Assembly (NCBI GenBank): GCA_016165875.1
Contig: JABBOT010000014.1
Location: forward strand, 13,331,432 to 13,395,431
DNA from: Acanthopleura granulata
Lineage: Eukaryota; Mollusca; Polyplacophora; Chitonida; Chitonidae
Length of the DNA stretch: 64,000 nucleotides
Direction of reading: 5' to 3'
Shown piece by piece: positions 32,930-44,436 of the stretch (position 1 is its first letter; every line of letters starts with the position of its first letter). Position numbers and translations under genes: made by a program. Below the pieces are notes generated by a model that worked only from the letters and a program-made list of their open reading frames with translations, was not told where the DNA came from and made no database searches.

Positions 32930-33065
32930 GCCCCCTCCGATCGCCTCAGTCAGCTGCGAGAGAGGCATGATGGACAAATCCCATGTCCAAAGCTGGGATT
33001 GAACTCGCGGTTTCCACATTGAAATTAATTCTAAAATGTCTTACCACTGGGGTCGCAGTCTTGGA
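32930..33065 (-). repeat. tRNA-related SINE of another family
   Basis: The minus strand reads GACCCCAGTGGTAAGACATT (A-box-like), then GAGTTCAATCCCAGC (B-box with one mismatch) about 40 nt later, then GGACATGGGATTTGTCCATC. The sequence after the B-box differs from family 1, so this is a separate tRNA-headed repeat. Confidence 0.55.
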
Positions 33066-34137
33066 CAGACAGAGAGTGTGACAACAAAGAACATGAAGAC
33101 TGACGACATTCTTATATGATAGGTTACCCACATAAAGTGTGTCACATATTACCGCCAGGTGGACTCACTCGCGTGACCTCGTCTGCTTTGTGTACAGATA
33201 ACGTGACGTATACGGGAGAAATTTCAGACGGATCGTGATTCGTACATTTTCTTATCTGGTAAAAATCTTCTAATAACCAGATAAGGTACAATCTGTGACT
33301 TTGTGGGCGAACGAGAAACCCGTTTCAAGCTGAGGTATAATGCTATACTGTACGACCCAGGTGAAAACGATTAGAAAATTGGTATTATAGGATGTTATTT
33401 GTCGAAAAGTTTAATTATTACCGTTACAAATGAGCATTTAGTGTGGAAAAATATTCGCGTCTTATTGGAATCGCCCCATTAAGAAATGATGGCCTGATTT
33501 CGGTTCGGTTTTTATGTACTGTATGATTTGTAAGTATTAAAAGATATGACTAAAGCAGTTCGAAAAGTACGCCCAATGTAACATTTCTATTGTCAGTTCT
33601 TTGGTCTCGATGCTCACGGATTAGGGTTTTCTGTCCACAGCTGAAGGTTCTGGAGGTCGATGCTGTAAACCGTACCTTTCCGTACTTTGGATGAATTCAA
33701 CGAATATTTTAAGTACAAAACTTTATATAAAGAAATTGAGACTGTTACCTCTGCTTTACATTTTGAGCATTTCGATTAAGATCAACAGTTCAGCCATTGC
33801 GTATAGAACTATTTGGGTGACGGGATTAGCTCCAAGTCAGCCTGAAATGATCGGGAGTCATGGTTCATATTTAAGAATCAGTTCAAACTGGTTTCGCGGA
33901 ATTTTAGGGTCATGTCCTCTGGTAGACATCCCCTACTTTATAAACCTACATATAGGGATAGATTTCTGTTGATTTGCTATCTGCTGGTTCAAACATCTCC
34001 TTCTTTAATACGATACGGCTGCAAGACTTTCGAAGTGGCGTAAAGCTGTAATCCTTCGTTCATTCATTCTTTTGATTTGCCGACGTTATGTGTCCGGGTG
34101 AAAAGGGCTGAGGAAGCTAAAGGGCAACTAACCCAGA
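33066..34137. other. Intergenic; no gene recognised
   Basis: The 93-codon frame at 33691-33972 has no signal or domain. Near 34028-34075, TTTCGAAGTGGCGTAAAGCT + TTCATTCATTC resembles the repeat end at 47178-47240. Confidence 0.45.
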
Positions 34138-34198
34138 GCGTTTAACGCCGTAGCCAAGAATATTTCACTTATACGAGGGCAGCCAGCGTTACAATGGG
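34138..34198 (-). mobile_element. SINE family 1, 3' fragment
   Basis: GTTTAACGCCGTAGCCAAGA, ATATTTCACTTATACGAGGG and AGCCAGCGTTACAATGG. Confidence 0.7.
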
Positions 34199-34829
34199 TT
34201 TACGACTGGATTAATCTCATTTCATTTGTGACACCGCCGTTGGTCAGTAGTACTTTATATTTTGGTCATCTGTCTAACCATTAATACGGTGAAGTAAAAA
34301 TATGCTATGGTGTGCTTTTGGTGGATACGACATCAAAGGTCAAATTATAACTTCGATTATTAAAGTAAAATTCGTCCTGGATAAATTCTTTGACAGTACA
34401 TTGTAAGTGATCATGTACTTTGATGTCGAGAACGAGTTGTGGGTTAGTTGTTGACAAACTTGTCTTTCAAACCCCAGGACTCACGAGAGGCATGTTCAAA
34501 ACCAGTCTTTCACAAGGAATGTGTGGATTCCCCCAATCTGATTATCTTCCGGACCTTGGTGACACCCATCGGTCGGTGAAGTTAGTGAGGCAATTTGCAC
34601 AGTCTGTAAGATTCGTTGAGGGACACTTGTCTTTCCACCAATATGCTGGTGGAAAAAATTCGTCATTATCTTGCCAAAGGTTGGTCGTTTATCCCAGGTC
34701 ATGACATGGTAGCATGCAATTATTAATACTGAATGCTGAAGTACCGTTAAGCCACCATTCTTCAATTTTTATAAATGCATGCTCCTAACCGCTATGTTAA
34801 TCTTCACAGTGGCATAAATGCCAACCAGG

Positions 34830-34915
34830 CTATTGGTGGCCAAGCGGTCCGCTGTGTAATCTTGAGTGCAGTTCCATTTTCATGACGTACACGTTCTAGG
34901 TAAGAACATTGGTTA
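34830..34915 (+). repeat. Possible tRNA-like SINE head
   Basis: GGTGGCCAAGCGGTCCGCTG is a good A-box of the Ser/Leu tRNA type. GTGCAGTTCCATTTT about 25 nt later is only a poor B-box, and the spacing is short. Not a functional tRNA gene because no cloverleaf can be closed. Confidence 0.35.
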
Positions 34916-35271
34916 CTTTCTCACATAAAACTGACTACTATCTGATGTGTGAAAAATTCTTGGGATGGGAGTGGAGGAGGGGGGGCTGAGGGTGTCAAAC
35001 AAGAAAATATCAGCATCAACTGAACGAAATTTATAAATATTCGTCAACATTGAATGGATGATGTCACGCCTGGTGCATCATTTTGTACTAGACAGAAAAA
35101 AAAACACGTAACAGTTTATCTGTATTTTGTGTTTTCACTTGACGTGTGTTGAATGTCGTACTCGTCGGCGTCGGCGACCCATTGAGGACTGAATTCGGGC
35201 AGGTGAACCAGCACACTGCTTAATGGCTAGTCGTTTGAAGTCACAAAAAAAGCTGTTTGGACCAATGGAGC

Positions 35272-35565
35272 CTTCCACACTTTAGATTACGCCGTCGACA
35301 CTTTAGATTACAGAGTCAACATATTAAAATACATCAAGACTTTTGACTCCTCCACCAGCACTTTATACTACGTCGTCAACACATTACTCTACGCGGACAA
35401 AACTATAGACGTTACAATCAACAGTTAAGACTTTATCGTCCAATGTTTAGACAACGTCGTCTATACTTGGAGCGACGCCATCGGCACTTGAAACTATGCT
35501 GTCAACACTTTGGACGCACGATAGACACTTCAGGTCTGTCAACACTTTACGTCGTCAACAGAGAA
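35272..35565 (+). repeat. Degenerate ~27 bp tandem array
   Basis: Variants of CGTCGTCAACACTTTAGATTAC recur about ten times (for example CGCCGTCGACACTTTAGATT, TACGTCGTCAACACATTACT and CTATGCTGTCAACACTTTGG). Strongly diverged, so the array is old. Confidence 0.7.
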
Positions 35566-36521
35566 GCATCCTAAATTTCAGACGGACAAACAAAAGCAAA
35601 CTATGCGATGGGGGCAAATTTTGTGGAAATTTATTGACAACAGCAATTTGATCTGCATGCATTCCCGCAATTGTATGTTAGCATTGACCTCGGAACTGTC
35701 AAAAGTCGACGATGTATTTAGTCTTGTAAGTACGACGGTGTCAATCCGTGAAGTTGAACCAAAGCTGTTACATAACAAGAGATGGATAAAATTTTAATAC
35801 CATAGGGTTTTTGCTTTAGCATTTTGAATTATGAAAGCTATCCACCGATAGATAATGTTATAAGCCACAGAAGTAGCTCTGATAGTAGAGTTTCGAAGAC
35901 ACATTTAAATCGTCATATGAACGGATAGAGACATTATTTTAGATGTTGTAAAAGAGTCGTAAACCTTTTGTACAGCATTCCCGCACATACACATAGGCTT
36001 TGTAATACCCACGGAGGCATTCGTGTTACTATTTTGGGCATACTACTAAACTTTACACGAGAGCATATAATCGTTATATATATGGGCGTTGGTTTTAAAA
36101 CTACCCATGGACATGTAGGAGAGTTAAAGTAAGAATTACCATGCAGAATCGTTTATCATTTGGTGTGGAAATTGTGTCAGATGCATATTCAGCAATTTGG
36201 ACAATAGTAATTTGTGTTTACTGTATAACAGAATGTGTGTAGAAATCACACTGTACAGATATTGTATCATGTTAGATGTGACGTCTGTTTGAACAAATTG
36301 CAGTCGTCTTTAAATTCACCAAGCGGACGTCCTCGCGCTCAGAATAGCCCTGTAACATAAATGATAAACTTCAGTGCATGTAAAATTATAATATTCCCGT
36401 GTATATTCCCATCCTTGAGGTATCAGTTGAAAAAGTGCGGTAATGTTTTCTCTCTCTCATCCTCTCCCTACAACCACCCCCACACACACACGCGCGCACA
36501 CATGCACACGCACCAGGCTAA

Positions 36522-36672
36522 ATTTATTTATTTATTTGATTTGTGTTTTACGCCGTACTCAACAATGTTTCACTTATACGACGGCGGCCAGCATTATGCT
36601 GGGAGGAAACCGGGCAGAGCCCGGAGAAAACCCACGACCATCGGCAGGAGGTTGGTGGCAGACTCCCACGCT
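36522..36672 (-). mobile_element. SINE family 1, 3' part
   Basis: TTTATTTATTTATTTGATTT, GTTTTACGCCGTACTCAACA, ACGACGGCGGCCAGCATTAT and GGGAGGAAACCGGGCAGAGC. Preceded by a CA/CG microsatellite at about 36479-36510. Confidence 0.88.
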
Positions 36673-36889
36673 AAATACATGCATGTATAAAAATTTTCAA
36701 CACAGCTTTCAACCAGATGAGATCTCAGTCGCGTGACAACGTCTCGGGCACCAACATCATTATTACTATTTTACGAAGAATTATTTGAGAAAACATTTTC
36801 CTAAGGTGTACAATTATTTGTACAACTTTAAATGTCTTGCATCTCCGCATCTTGCCAGTCATCATCAGTCTGTTATTTGTATACCCTCA

Positions 36890-37465
36890 CTTCATGTGGG
36901 ACCATGTCACGCTTTGTCCCTTTTCATTAGATCATTACCTCTTGTGTCTTTCACAGTGGCATCATGTCATCTCTCTTTAGGCACTCTGTCTTATATCTTT
37001 TACTATGATATCTTGCGATGTGTCTCTCACAGTGGTGTCATATCTTGTGTCTCAATGAAGCGCCACCATGTTTGAGGCGTATCATGTTTCAGTCAGGCAT
37101 TGTGTTTGTTTGTCTGTCAGTTAGGTGTCGTGTTTTGTTTATTCCTCTGTGGCACCATGTTTTGTACGTCTCGGTAAGGCGTTATGTTTTTTGTCTCTCA
37201 GTTAATTGCCATGTATTGTCTCTCCTCTGTGGTACCATATCATGTGTTTTTCCTTCCGGCGCCTTGCTTTTTGTCTCTCACTTAGGTGTCAGGATTTGTG
37301 ATTTTCAGTCGGGCGCAATGCTTTTTGTCCCTCAGTTTGCTGTTATGTCTTATGATTTTCATTGTGGCACAACTTCATGTTTCTTTTCAGTCTGTTTTTT
37401 GTCGTTCATTTAGGTACCATATTTTGTCTCTTTCTCTGTGGCATCATGTCGTGTGACTTTCAGCC
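36890..37465 (+). repeat. Degenerate ~28-30 bp tandem array
   Basis: Repeated alternation of TTTTGTCTCTCAGT- or TTTGTCTCTCACTT-like and GTGGCACCATGTTTTGT-like blocks (GTGGCATCATG, GTGGTGTCATA, GTGGCACCATG, GTGGTACCATA, GTGGCACAACT, GTGGCATCATG). The 131-codon frame across it (37018-37413) is an artefact of the repeat. Confidence 0.7.
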
Positions 37466-37697
37466 AGGCAACTTGTCATGTTGAATGGTAAAACAGCTGG
37501 TAAAATTATCGAGATCGTCGAAAACCAGGCATTTCGTGGACCTCTACCACTAGAGCAAAGTGTGTGTAAAGGTAACGTGCGTAATGGTGTAATGTGTATA
37601 ACGGTAGTATTTTTAACGGTATTGTGTGTGTTATGTTTGGAAAATCATCTGGTTTTATCCCTGACGACGGCGTCTATTACTTTCTACCAAACTTAAC

Positions 37698-40005
37698 TCA
37701 TGGAATTATTAACACCTTACATCCATAAAGCACACAGCACTTCCTGCGCCTCGAACCACCGCAAAGATTATTGAAGTACTCTCCCGAACAAGGAGTCCAC
37801 TCATACTGACAGTTGCCTCTCGCATGGAGGCATTTGTAGTCAGGGTCTGAAAGACATGGCAAAGAACGTCAGGCTTAAAACATTTTGCATTTTGTCACAT
37901 AATTTAAAAGTAATATAAAATTATGCTATTGGCCAAAGAAAAGTAACTGAATAATTTAAGTGTATCTGAAATCTGCGGAGAAAAATGGCGGAAGAAAAAG
38001 TCGCGCCACCAACGCGATAATTCTTAGTTGCATAACGCATTTTCATTTGCATATTTATTTCATTGGAGTTTTACGGCGCAGCCTACTCAAGAATATTTCA
38101 CTTACAGCACGACGGCAGAGGAAACCCACGAGCATGCGTCCTCAGTTTCCTAGAAGACTGGCACACGTAAGACGTGAGAGGAAGCCAGCATGAGCAGGAC
38201 TTGAACTCGCAACGACCCCAATGGTGAGAGGCTCCAGGATCATTGCGATACATTGACACGTTTAGCTCTCGCACACGCATTTTCATGTCTGTTTAAATCT
38301 CAAGCATATTAACTTCATGGACTAACTATTACGCACCACTGCTGGAGCTCACTGTGTGATTTAGAGCAGGTTATGGTCAAAACGGAAACATTCGTCCTTA
38401 AAAATCTTTATAGGTGGACTGTCTTGCTCTATAGGATAACAAAAATGATTTACAAAGCATTAGCTCACCTTTCCTGGTAAACCAAGTCATATTTCGTTTA
38501 TGCGTTTAGACCAGTATATTCAGGTCTGAATGTCGTCGCACAGCAGCGACGTTGTCACGGGAAAACAATAGAAACCTTGATATTACGGTGACGCATTAAA
38601 CAACCGACGAAGTGGGAAACGTTTCGCATGCATATATGCATAATGGTGTATTGGGCTTATCTAGAGCAAAACATAAAGCAGTTGATAGTTTTCAAATGCA
38701 CTTGTATGTTGGAGGTCATAGTCGATGTCTCGGATTGGTCCTATTAGATTTATTCTGTTTCCAAGCCGCACAGTCCATCATTTCCATCTTTTCAATGTAA
38801 CTAATTAATTAACTTTCCAAATTAACTTTCCATATGATCAATTCATTAATTCATTAGTTAACTGGAATAACTCAGAAAGCTTATTGTCGGCCTGGCTGAG
38901 TTTCAGACTGCGCAAAATCTTGTTCTGTCAGTTGGCGCCTTCATTCTACAAGCACAACGTGTTGACTTGACTTGCCCCAAAACGGGAATGTCTTTTTTTA
39001 ATAATCTTTAGGGTGATAGCTCTTTTTCCATTTGCTTACAAATTAAAATGACATATTCAACAAATTAGTTATGTCAACAAAATTCGAATGTGTTTAATAG
39101 AATAGAAATAATGGTTTGATATTTGTTACTATTGAAGATATAATATGTCTGAGAAAGGTACGTGTGACTTTCCAATGTAGATGGGGACGCCTCCTAAAAG
39201 AAAAATGTGCAAATTTGCGCTTAATTGTTTCACAGAGTGGCGGCTTCAGCCTGTTATATTGACCTTGACTTAAAAATTCTAACTCTCGGAAAATCAAGTA
39301 TATGGCGGCTTTACCCTTTTAAACTGACCTTGATTTAATAGTTCTAAATCTCGGCAAATCAAGTATATGGAACTTTTACCCTGTTAAACTGATCTTGACA
39401 TAAAAGTTCTGGCAAATCAAGTCAATAACGGCTTTACCCTGTTAAATTCGTCTTGGCTTAGAAGTTCTAAATATTGGCAAATTAAGTCAGTAGGGACTTT
39501 ACCCTGTTATATTGGCCATGACCTAAAACTTCTAAATTTTGGCAAATCAAGTCAGAGGCGGCTTTACCCTGCTTTTGTGCGTCGTCCATTGAAAATTGTA
39601 TTACAGTGTGGTGTTGCACCGCCGTGTTGGGAAAGCACGTCGAACAATCATCCATAGGCGTCAATACAAGCATCCATGTGACCCCCAGATATCAGGAAAC
39701 ATGTGGATTTATCAAGATTTCAAACATTAAATGCAACATGATTTGACTGTGTAATTATTTCCTTAAAGTTGCTGACACACAGACAGACATGAAGACAGAC
39801 AGACATACATACAAGCAAACAGACGCTGAAAAACGTTATCACCTTTCCGAGAGCTAATAATCACTTGTAGAGGTTGACAGAGCGCTGTGTGTGTGAGCCT
39901 CATACAGAGGAGAGCGTAATGTTTGTAGATGTACTCACCCACTTCACAATTGATGGTCACCATCAAGACACACAGCAGCAGGAGGCAGCCCCGCATGTTT
40001 ACCAT
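37698..40005 (-). CDS. Beta-defensin-like secreted peptide (two coding exons)
   Basis: Coding exons are 40005-39939 (67 nt, ends phase 1 at GTGG|GTGAGT) and 37846-37698 (149 nt, acceptor GCCATGTCTTTCAG, stop TGA). The product is 71 residues with a ~20-residue signal peptide (core RGCLLLLCVLMVTI). The mature domain has cysteines spaced C-X6-C-X6-C-X8-C-X6-CC, with an Arg/Lys-rich loop (GGSRRRK) before the terminal CC. Vertebrate beta-defensins are C-X6-C-X4-C-X9-C-X6-CC. Big defensins of molluscs share the CX6C start, the CC end and a similar EY..FNN..CG middle. The hydrophobic N-terminal domain of big defensins is absent. A seventh Cys lies 5 residues after the CC, beyond a possible donor (GGAT|GTAAGG at about 37717), so the true C-terminus may differ. 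A TATA box lies 64-69 nt before the ATG. Predicted role: extracellular antimicrobial peptide. Confidence 0.72.
38057..38275 (-). mobile_element. SINE family 1, in the defensin-like gene's intron
   Basis: ATTTATTTCATTGGAGTTTT, CTCAAGAATATTTCACTTAC, GGAAGCCAGCATGAGCAGG + ACTTGAACTCGCAACGACC and AATGGTGAGAGGCTCC. Same strand as the gene. Confidence 0.85.
39236..39573 (+). repeat. 65 bp tandem array, about 5 copies, intronic
   Basis: The unit GGCGGCTTTACCCTGTTAAA..CTTGACTTAAAAGTTCTAAAT..GGCAAATCAAGT recurs with ACCCTGTT at about 39313, 39378, 39436, 39501 and 39566 (spacing 65, 58, 65, 65). It lies in the intron of the defensin-like gene. Confidence 0.9.
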
Positions 40006-40068
40006 GATGATTCAACACAGCAATTCCTTGACGATTGTAAAATGTCGTGCAGCTTCTTGGTTCTGAAA

Positions 40069-40074
40069 TTTATA
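40069..40074 (-). promoter_or_regulatory. TATA box of the defensin-like gene
   Basis: The minus strand reads CTTGCTATAAATTTCAG. A start about 30 nt downstream (near 40040) leaves a ~35 nt leader before the ATG at 40005 and needs no noncoding exon. Confidence 0.55.
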
Positions 40075-40319
40075 GCAAGTCAACCACGGATGTTGGTTTT
40101 TTTTTCATCAAGCGCGCATGTGAAAGGATAAGTTTCTAAACTTTTATTTTCCTTTTCACTTGTATGCTTCAATATGAACGTATGTTTGTTTTATATTCAG
40201 ACGGATATTGCCGTTTCAGACGTGTATACAACGGCAGAATTATGCCATCCTAAACATGTATTTTTAATTTTAAGTTCTGATCCACGTGTACTGCTCACAC
40301 ACCAGAGAAGTCGCAGAGT

Positions 40320-40570
40320 TGTTTATTTATATATTTCATTGGAGTTTTACGCCGTACTCAAGAATATTTCACTTACACGACGGCGGCCGGCATTATGGTG
40401 GCAGGAAACCGGGCAGAGCCCGGGTGAAACCACAGCTATTCGCAGGTTACTGGTAGACCTTCCCACGTACGGCTGGAGAGGAACCTGGCATGAGCTGGTC
40501 TTCAACTCACAGCGACCGCAATGGTGGGAGGCTTCGGGTCATTTTGCTGCGATTGCAGAGTTAGAAGGGT
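40320..40570 (-). mobile_element. SINE family 1, near full length upstream of the defensin-like gene
   Basis: TTTTACGCCGTACTCAAGAA, ACGACGGCGGCCGGCATTAT, CCTTCCCACGTACGGCTGG, CTCACAGCGACCGCAATGG and TCGGGTCATTTTGCTGCG. It begins about 245 bp upstream of the TATA box, so it may delimit the proximal promoter. Confidence 0.9.
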
Positions 40571-41319
40571 TTTAGTTTATTGGCTGCGGTGAATGACTGG
40601 CCGCCCTGTTGGCACATATTTCAGCTTCATTTTATCACCTCAGACACTTTGCCTAGAGCTGAGTTTTCTGCCCTGATCCAGCAGGCGGAAATAACCAATC
40701 CACTCGACTTCATTGCTAATGAATATTAATATCACTATATTATCCAATCAAACAGCAGCTCCCCTAATTGATGGATAGCAAAGAGGAAACAACACCTGTC
40801 CGCGAACACAACCGATGACAGTTAAAATCTTAGAAACACAAGAACTTTCCACACACCTTTAAGAACGGGGGCAAAACCAGCATAAACATGCCTCTATGCT
40901 CTGAATTAAATGTTCTATGTACAATACCGTGCTAGAGAATATGTACATGCCTCGGTCAACTTGTAATGTTCGCCCGCCATGTGTTAAAGAGCTTTCAGTG
41001 TACTTGATTGACCGATTTGAAATTTACCAAGTGCATAAATTCTTTGTCAAGCTGAGCAGGCAAGTATCTGATTGGATAACGATGACGGCTTTTCAGTTTC
41101 CGGGTGGAGTGGATTCGCCTAGTCCACTGATCAAGGCAGAAAACGGAGTCATAAATGCGTAGCGATACACGGGGTGTCTGGCTTGATATAGTGAAGATGC
41201 AGATATTTCAGCTGAGTGTTAATGAGCTCGAGGTCACATGACTGCATCGACGTTGTTAGGAGAACATCGTGCTGGTACTGCACAACTACGGCATGGCTGT
41301 ATCTTTATAACATACATTT
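40571..41319. other. Intergenic; no gene recognised
   Basis: Several CCAAT/CCAATCA strings occur near 40697-40760 on the + strand, far upstream of the defensin-like gene. Nothing else is supported. Confidence 0.4.
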
Positions 41320-41440
41320 CACCTCTCACCAATGCAATCGAAGTGAGATCAAGGCCAGCTCTCGCTGGCTTCCTCTCCGGTCGTACGTTCGAAGGCCAGC
41401 AAGCAACCTGCGGGCGGTCGTGGTCTTCCCCTGGGCCCTT
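41320..41440 (+). mobile_element. SINE family 1, middle fragment
   Basis: CACCAATGCAATCGAAGTGA, CTGGCTTCCTCTCCGGTCGT and AAGCAACCTGCGGGCGGTCG. Head and tail missing. Confidence 0.8.
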
Positions 41441-42635
41441 CTTCTAAATTATTTATGTTCCCACTACTGTATCTCAGGACAGATGGTCTTGACATCGGCA
41501 TTACTCCTCAATGTTTTCTTATCTTAATTGGTGCAATACTTGTTATTATTTTCTCACCGTAAATTTTCATAACATTTGGAAAATACATCACGTCAGGAAA
41601 ATCGAGGAAATAAAAGCATACATCCGCAGATGGAACTGAGCAATTTAATGCTATGGGTCAGTCACAAAATGTTAAAAATGAATATATCCTTCTTTCAGCA
41701 TTACCGAAACCATCAGGAAAAAATAGGAACTACGTGAACAGAGCTGTGTTTAATTTGTTTTCTTCGGAACGATTGTAGTCATCAAATAAATACGCAGAAC
41801 ATGAAATGGTTCTAGATTACAAAAATGGAGGTTTGCTTATGATAAACTCAGATATGTTCGTACAATCACTGAAATGTGCAAACAAATTAAAATGTATCAA
41901 AATTTAAACGCAGCAAACTTTAATTTCACAGTCTACTCAGAATTTCGCAAAATCATTACCTGACGGAAAAATATGCTACGACACTCTCAACATAACTGCA
42001 AACTTTGAGGGCACGTGCCATTAAGGATTAGTCCGAGGGTGACTGACGAACATATAGAGTTCTATTTTGTTAGAATATGACAACAGGCAAAAGAAGCATT
42101 GTTACCTGCTCAGTCTGAACTCGTGTTTGATCGTTCCTTGGCCTGTGCACGTATGCACTGGTTCTTTCTCTCTCCCATTTATGTACGCATATTTAATGCT
42201 CTATGTGCGTCTCTAAATGTATGTTTTATTCAACTCTACATCAGCCAAATATGTTTCCGTGGTTGCATTATAAATGTTAGCAATTATGTCTGTTTTGATC
42301 CTCCTTCTGCATTGTTTAGCCCCCTTTTATATTCCCTTTATTCATGTTTGTGCCTTTCTTTCGCTTAACAAAATCAAATTCTCAATTGCCTGTAGGGGTC
42401 GTGTAATTTGTTTGAAGGTATTTTTGTGTTTCCTCTTTTTTTTTCAATCTTGTGTTATGTGTGCATATTTACAAGTGTACGTGTCCATTTATGTGTAAAT
42501 ATGTTTGTCTTCATTCTAAATCTTTGATGCGTAACATGTATGCTATGTGTATTCTTTCAACCTATCGTGTTCCATGAATTAACTGTGTTCGTGTGAGAAT
42601 GTCTATGTGTTTAGTAACTGGGAATGACAAGGAAA
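41441..42635. other. Intergenic; nothing recognised
   Basis: AT-rich. The hydrophobic frames at 42099-42498 are T-rich by composition and not credible membrane proteins. Confidence 0.45.
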
Positions 42636-42765
42636 ATTTTCTTATGGTTTGTACAACTTCCGTAGAAGACGTTTCGATGTAGTAATTGAATAGTTAGTTA
42701 CTACATCGAAACGTTGTCTACAAAAAAGTTGTAGAAGTTGCATAGCCAAGAGAATCTCTTCCGTG
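42636..42765. repeat. Long imperfect hairpin
   Basis: ACGTTTCGATGTAGTAA (from about 42669) pairs exactly with TTACTACATCGAAACGT (from about 42697) around a 12-nt loop. Outside it GTACAACTTC..GTAGA pairs loosely with TCTAC..GTTGTAGAAGTTG and the likeness continues to TTCTTATGG/CCAAGAGAA. It is either a small foldback element or, by size of the inner stem, a candidate small-RNA precursor. Confidence 0.75.
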
Positions 42766-43236
42766 TCATATATATGTAGTGTTTGCCTCTATTTACACAT
42801 ACATATGTCTTGGTGCCGTAGTGGTTATGTTCATATTTTATTCATTTGATATGACTTGTACAGAAATGGGAGACTGACATGCTACACAGAAGGGTTAAAC
42901 CGCAGTAAAACGTATCGTTTCTGCTGTGCCGCTGTGGTGTTTGTGCTCTGTCTAAGTGTTTTGTGAGCATGCATACACCTAAAGGTGTGACGTACTGCCG
43001 GGAAAGAAGACAAGAGTACACAGCTTAGGACTCTTTTGTTAAAGGCGGGAAGGAGTCTTACGAGTTCCTCATTAGTTTCCTGAAATCGAGGGTACTATCG
43101 AATTTCTCGGAAGAATGTAGTGTCTAAATAGAGTGGTAACCGATTCCTGGACTGCCGCTATATTAAGACTTCATAGTTGTTGCACTTTCTCACACATCTT
43201 AAATATTTGTACTCGAGATATGATGACAGCTTGTGA

Positions 43237-43482
43237 CAGTTGGTAAGAGGGCTAGTGCAGCGTAATGACCCAGAAGCCCACTAATGCCGTGGCTGTGAGT
43301 TCAAATCTCATGCTGGCTCCCTCTCCGGCTGTACGAGGGAAGGTCTGCCATTAACCTGCGAATGGTTGTGGTTTTCCCCGAGCTCTGCCCGGTTTCCTCT
43401 CACCATAATACTGACCACTGTCGTATACGTGAAATATTCTTGAGCACTGCGTAAAACACCAATGAAATAAATAAATAAATGC
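43237..43482 (+). mobile_element. SINE family 1, near full length
   Basis: Head AGGGCTAGTGCAGCGTAATG, B-box GAGTTCAAATCTCATG, AGCTCTGCCCGGTTTCCTCT, GTGAAATATTCTTGAGCACT, tail CCAATGAAATAAATAAATAA. Confidence 0.9.
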
Positions 43483-44436
43483 TGGAATGTTGGACTCTCA
43501 TTTGTAATATGTGACGCCACATCGCTTCCATTTGGAGTCTAAAGTACGACTTATACTCAAAGACTACATTATTTCATTTTCAGATATCTCAAACCTTCAT
43601 TTCTGTAGTGAATGAGCAGCCCCAAAGAAATTTAACATTTCGCTTTGTGATCCTTTGAAAACAATGAAGCCGACGTTTCTAAGCTATTTGTGAGTTATAT
43701 AGGGAGATCATGGTTAGATAACCTTAGAGATGAAATCTATGTTGCTGTCTTCATCTACGTCACATAATTCCGTAGCCTACAGCTTCTTGTGTAGCAGTTT
43801 GCCTTTCTTAAGGGGCTGTCCAATGAATGTTGTCTCCTTATTTAACCTCATATTAGCGATGTGTTAATTATCGCATTTAAACTGAGGCTGTTGTTTAATG
43901 TGTATAATAATGTGATGTCATTACGCCACCAGTTACACATCAGCGGTAACACTCGTATGTTCATGGATAATAAAGTAACCTTCAGCTATATATGTAGATT
44001 GCCTCATCACTATGCATGGAAAGAAACACGTGGTCGGCATGTAGGTAGGCTTCAGTCTATTCAGAGATTGGTTCATTTGCACTGACATATGATGAGTATT
44101 TCTGATAAGATAAATTAGAAACATCGCGAGTACCCACTGCATCTAAATTGTCCAGCATTAGTCATTTGTCTGTAGATTTAGGTAGCAGATATATATATGC
44201 TGTATTTTGCTTAACCGGTTCGTCGTGGCGATAGATAAACGTGTTTTGTCCAGTTCAATATTCATTCACAATTCGACACAAATGATCTTTAATTTGTGAC
44301 GACGTGTACCCACCCTAACTGGACGATTTACGCCAATACGTGCATTTAGTATGAGATCCAAAAGATACTTTGTAAACAAGAAATAAAAAAAAGAAAAAAA
44401 TGTTAAATTCTTCTTTTTCGTTATTTATTTTTTTCA
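43483..44436. other. Intergenic; nothing recognised
   Basis: Only short frames without features. Confidence 0.45.

Noticed and set aside
37018..37413. 131-codon hydrophobic + frame
   Set aside because: Reads through a degenerate tandem array on the strand opposite the defensin-like gene. T-rich composition explains the hydrophobicity.
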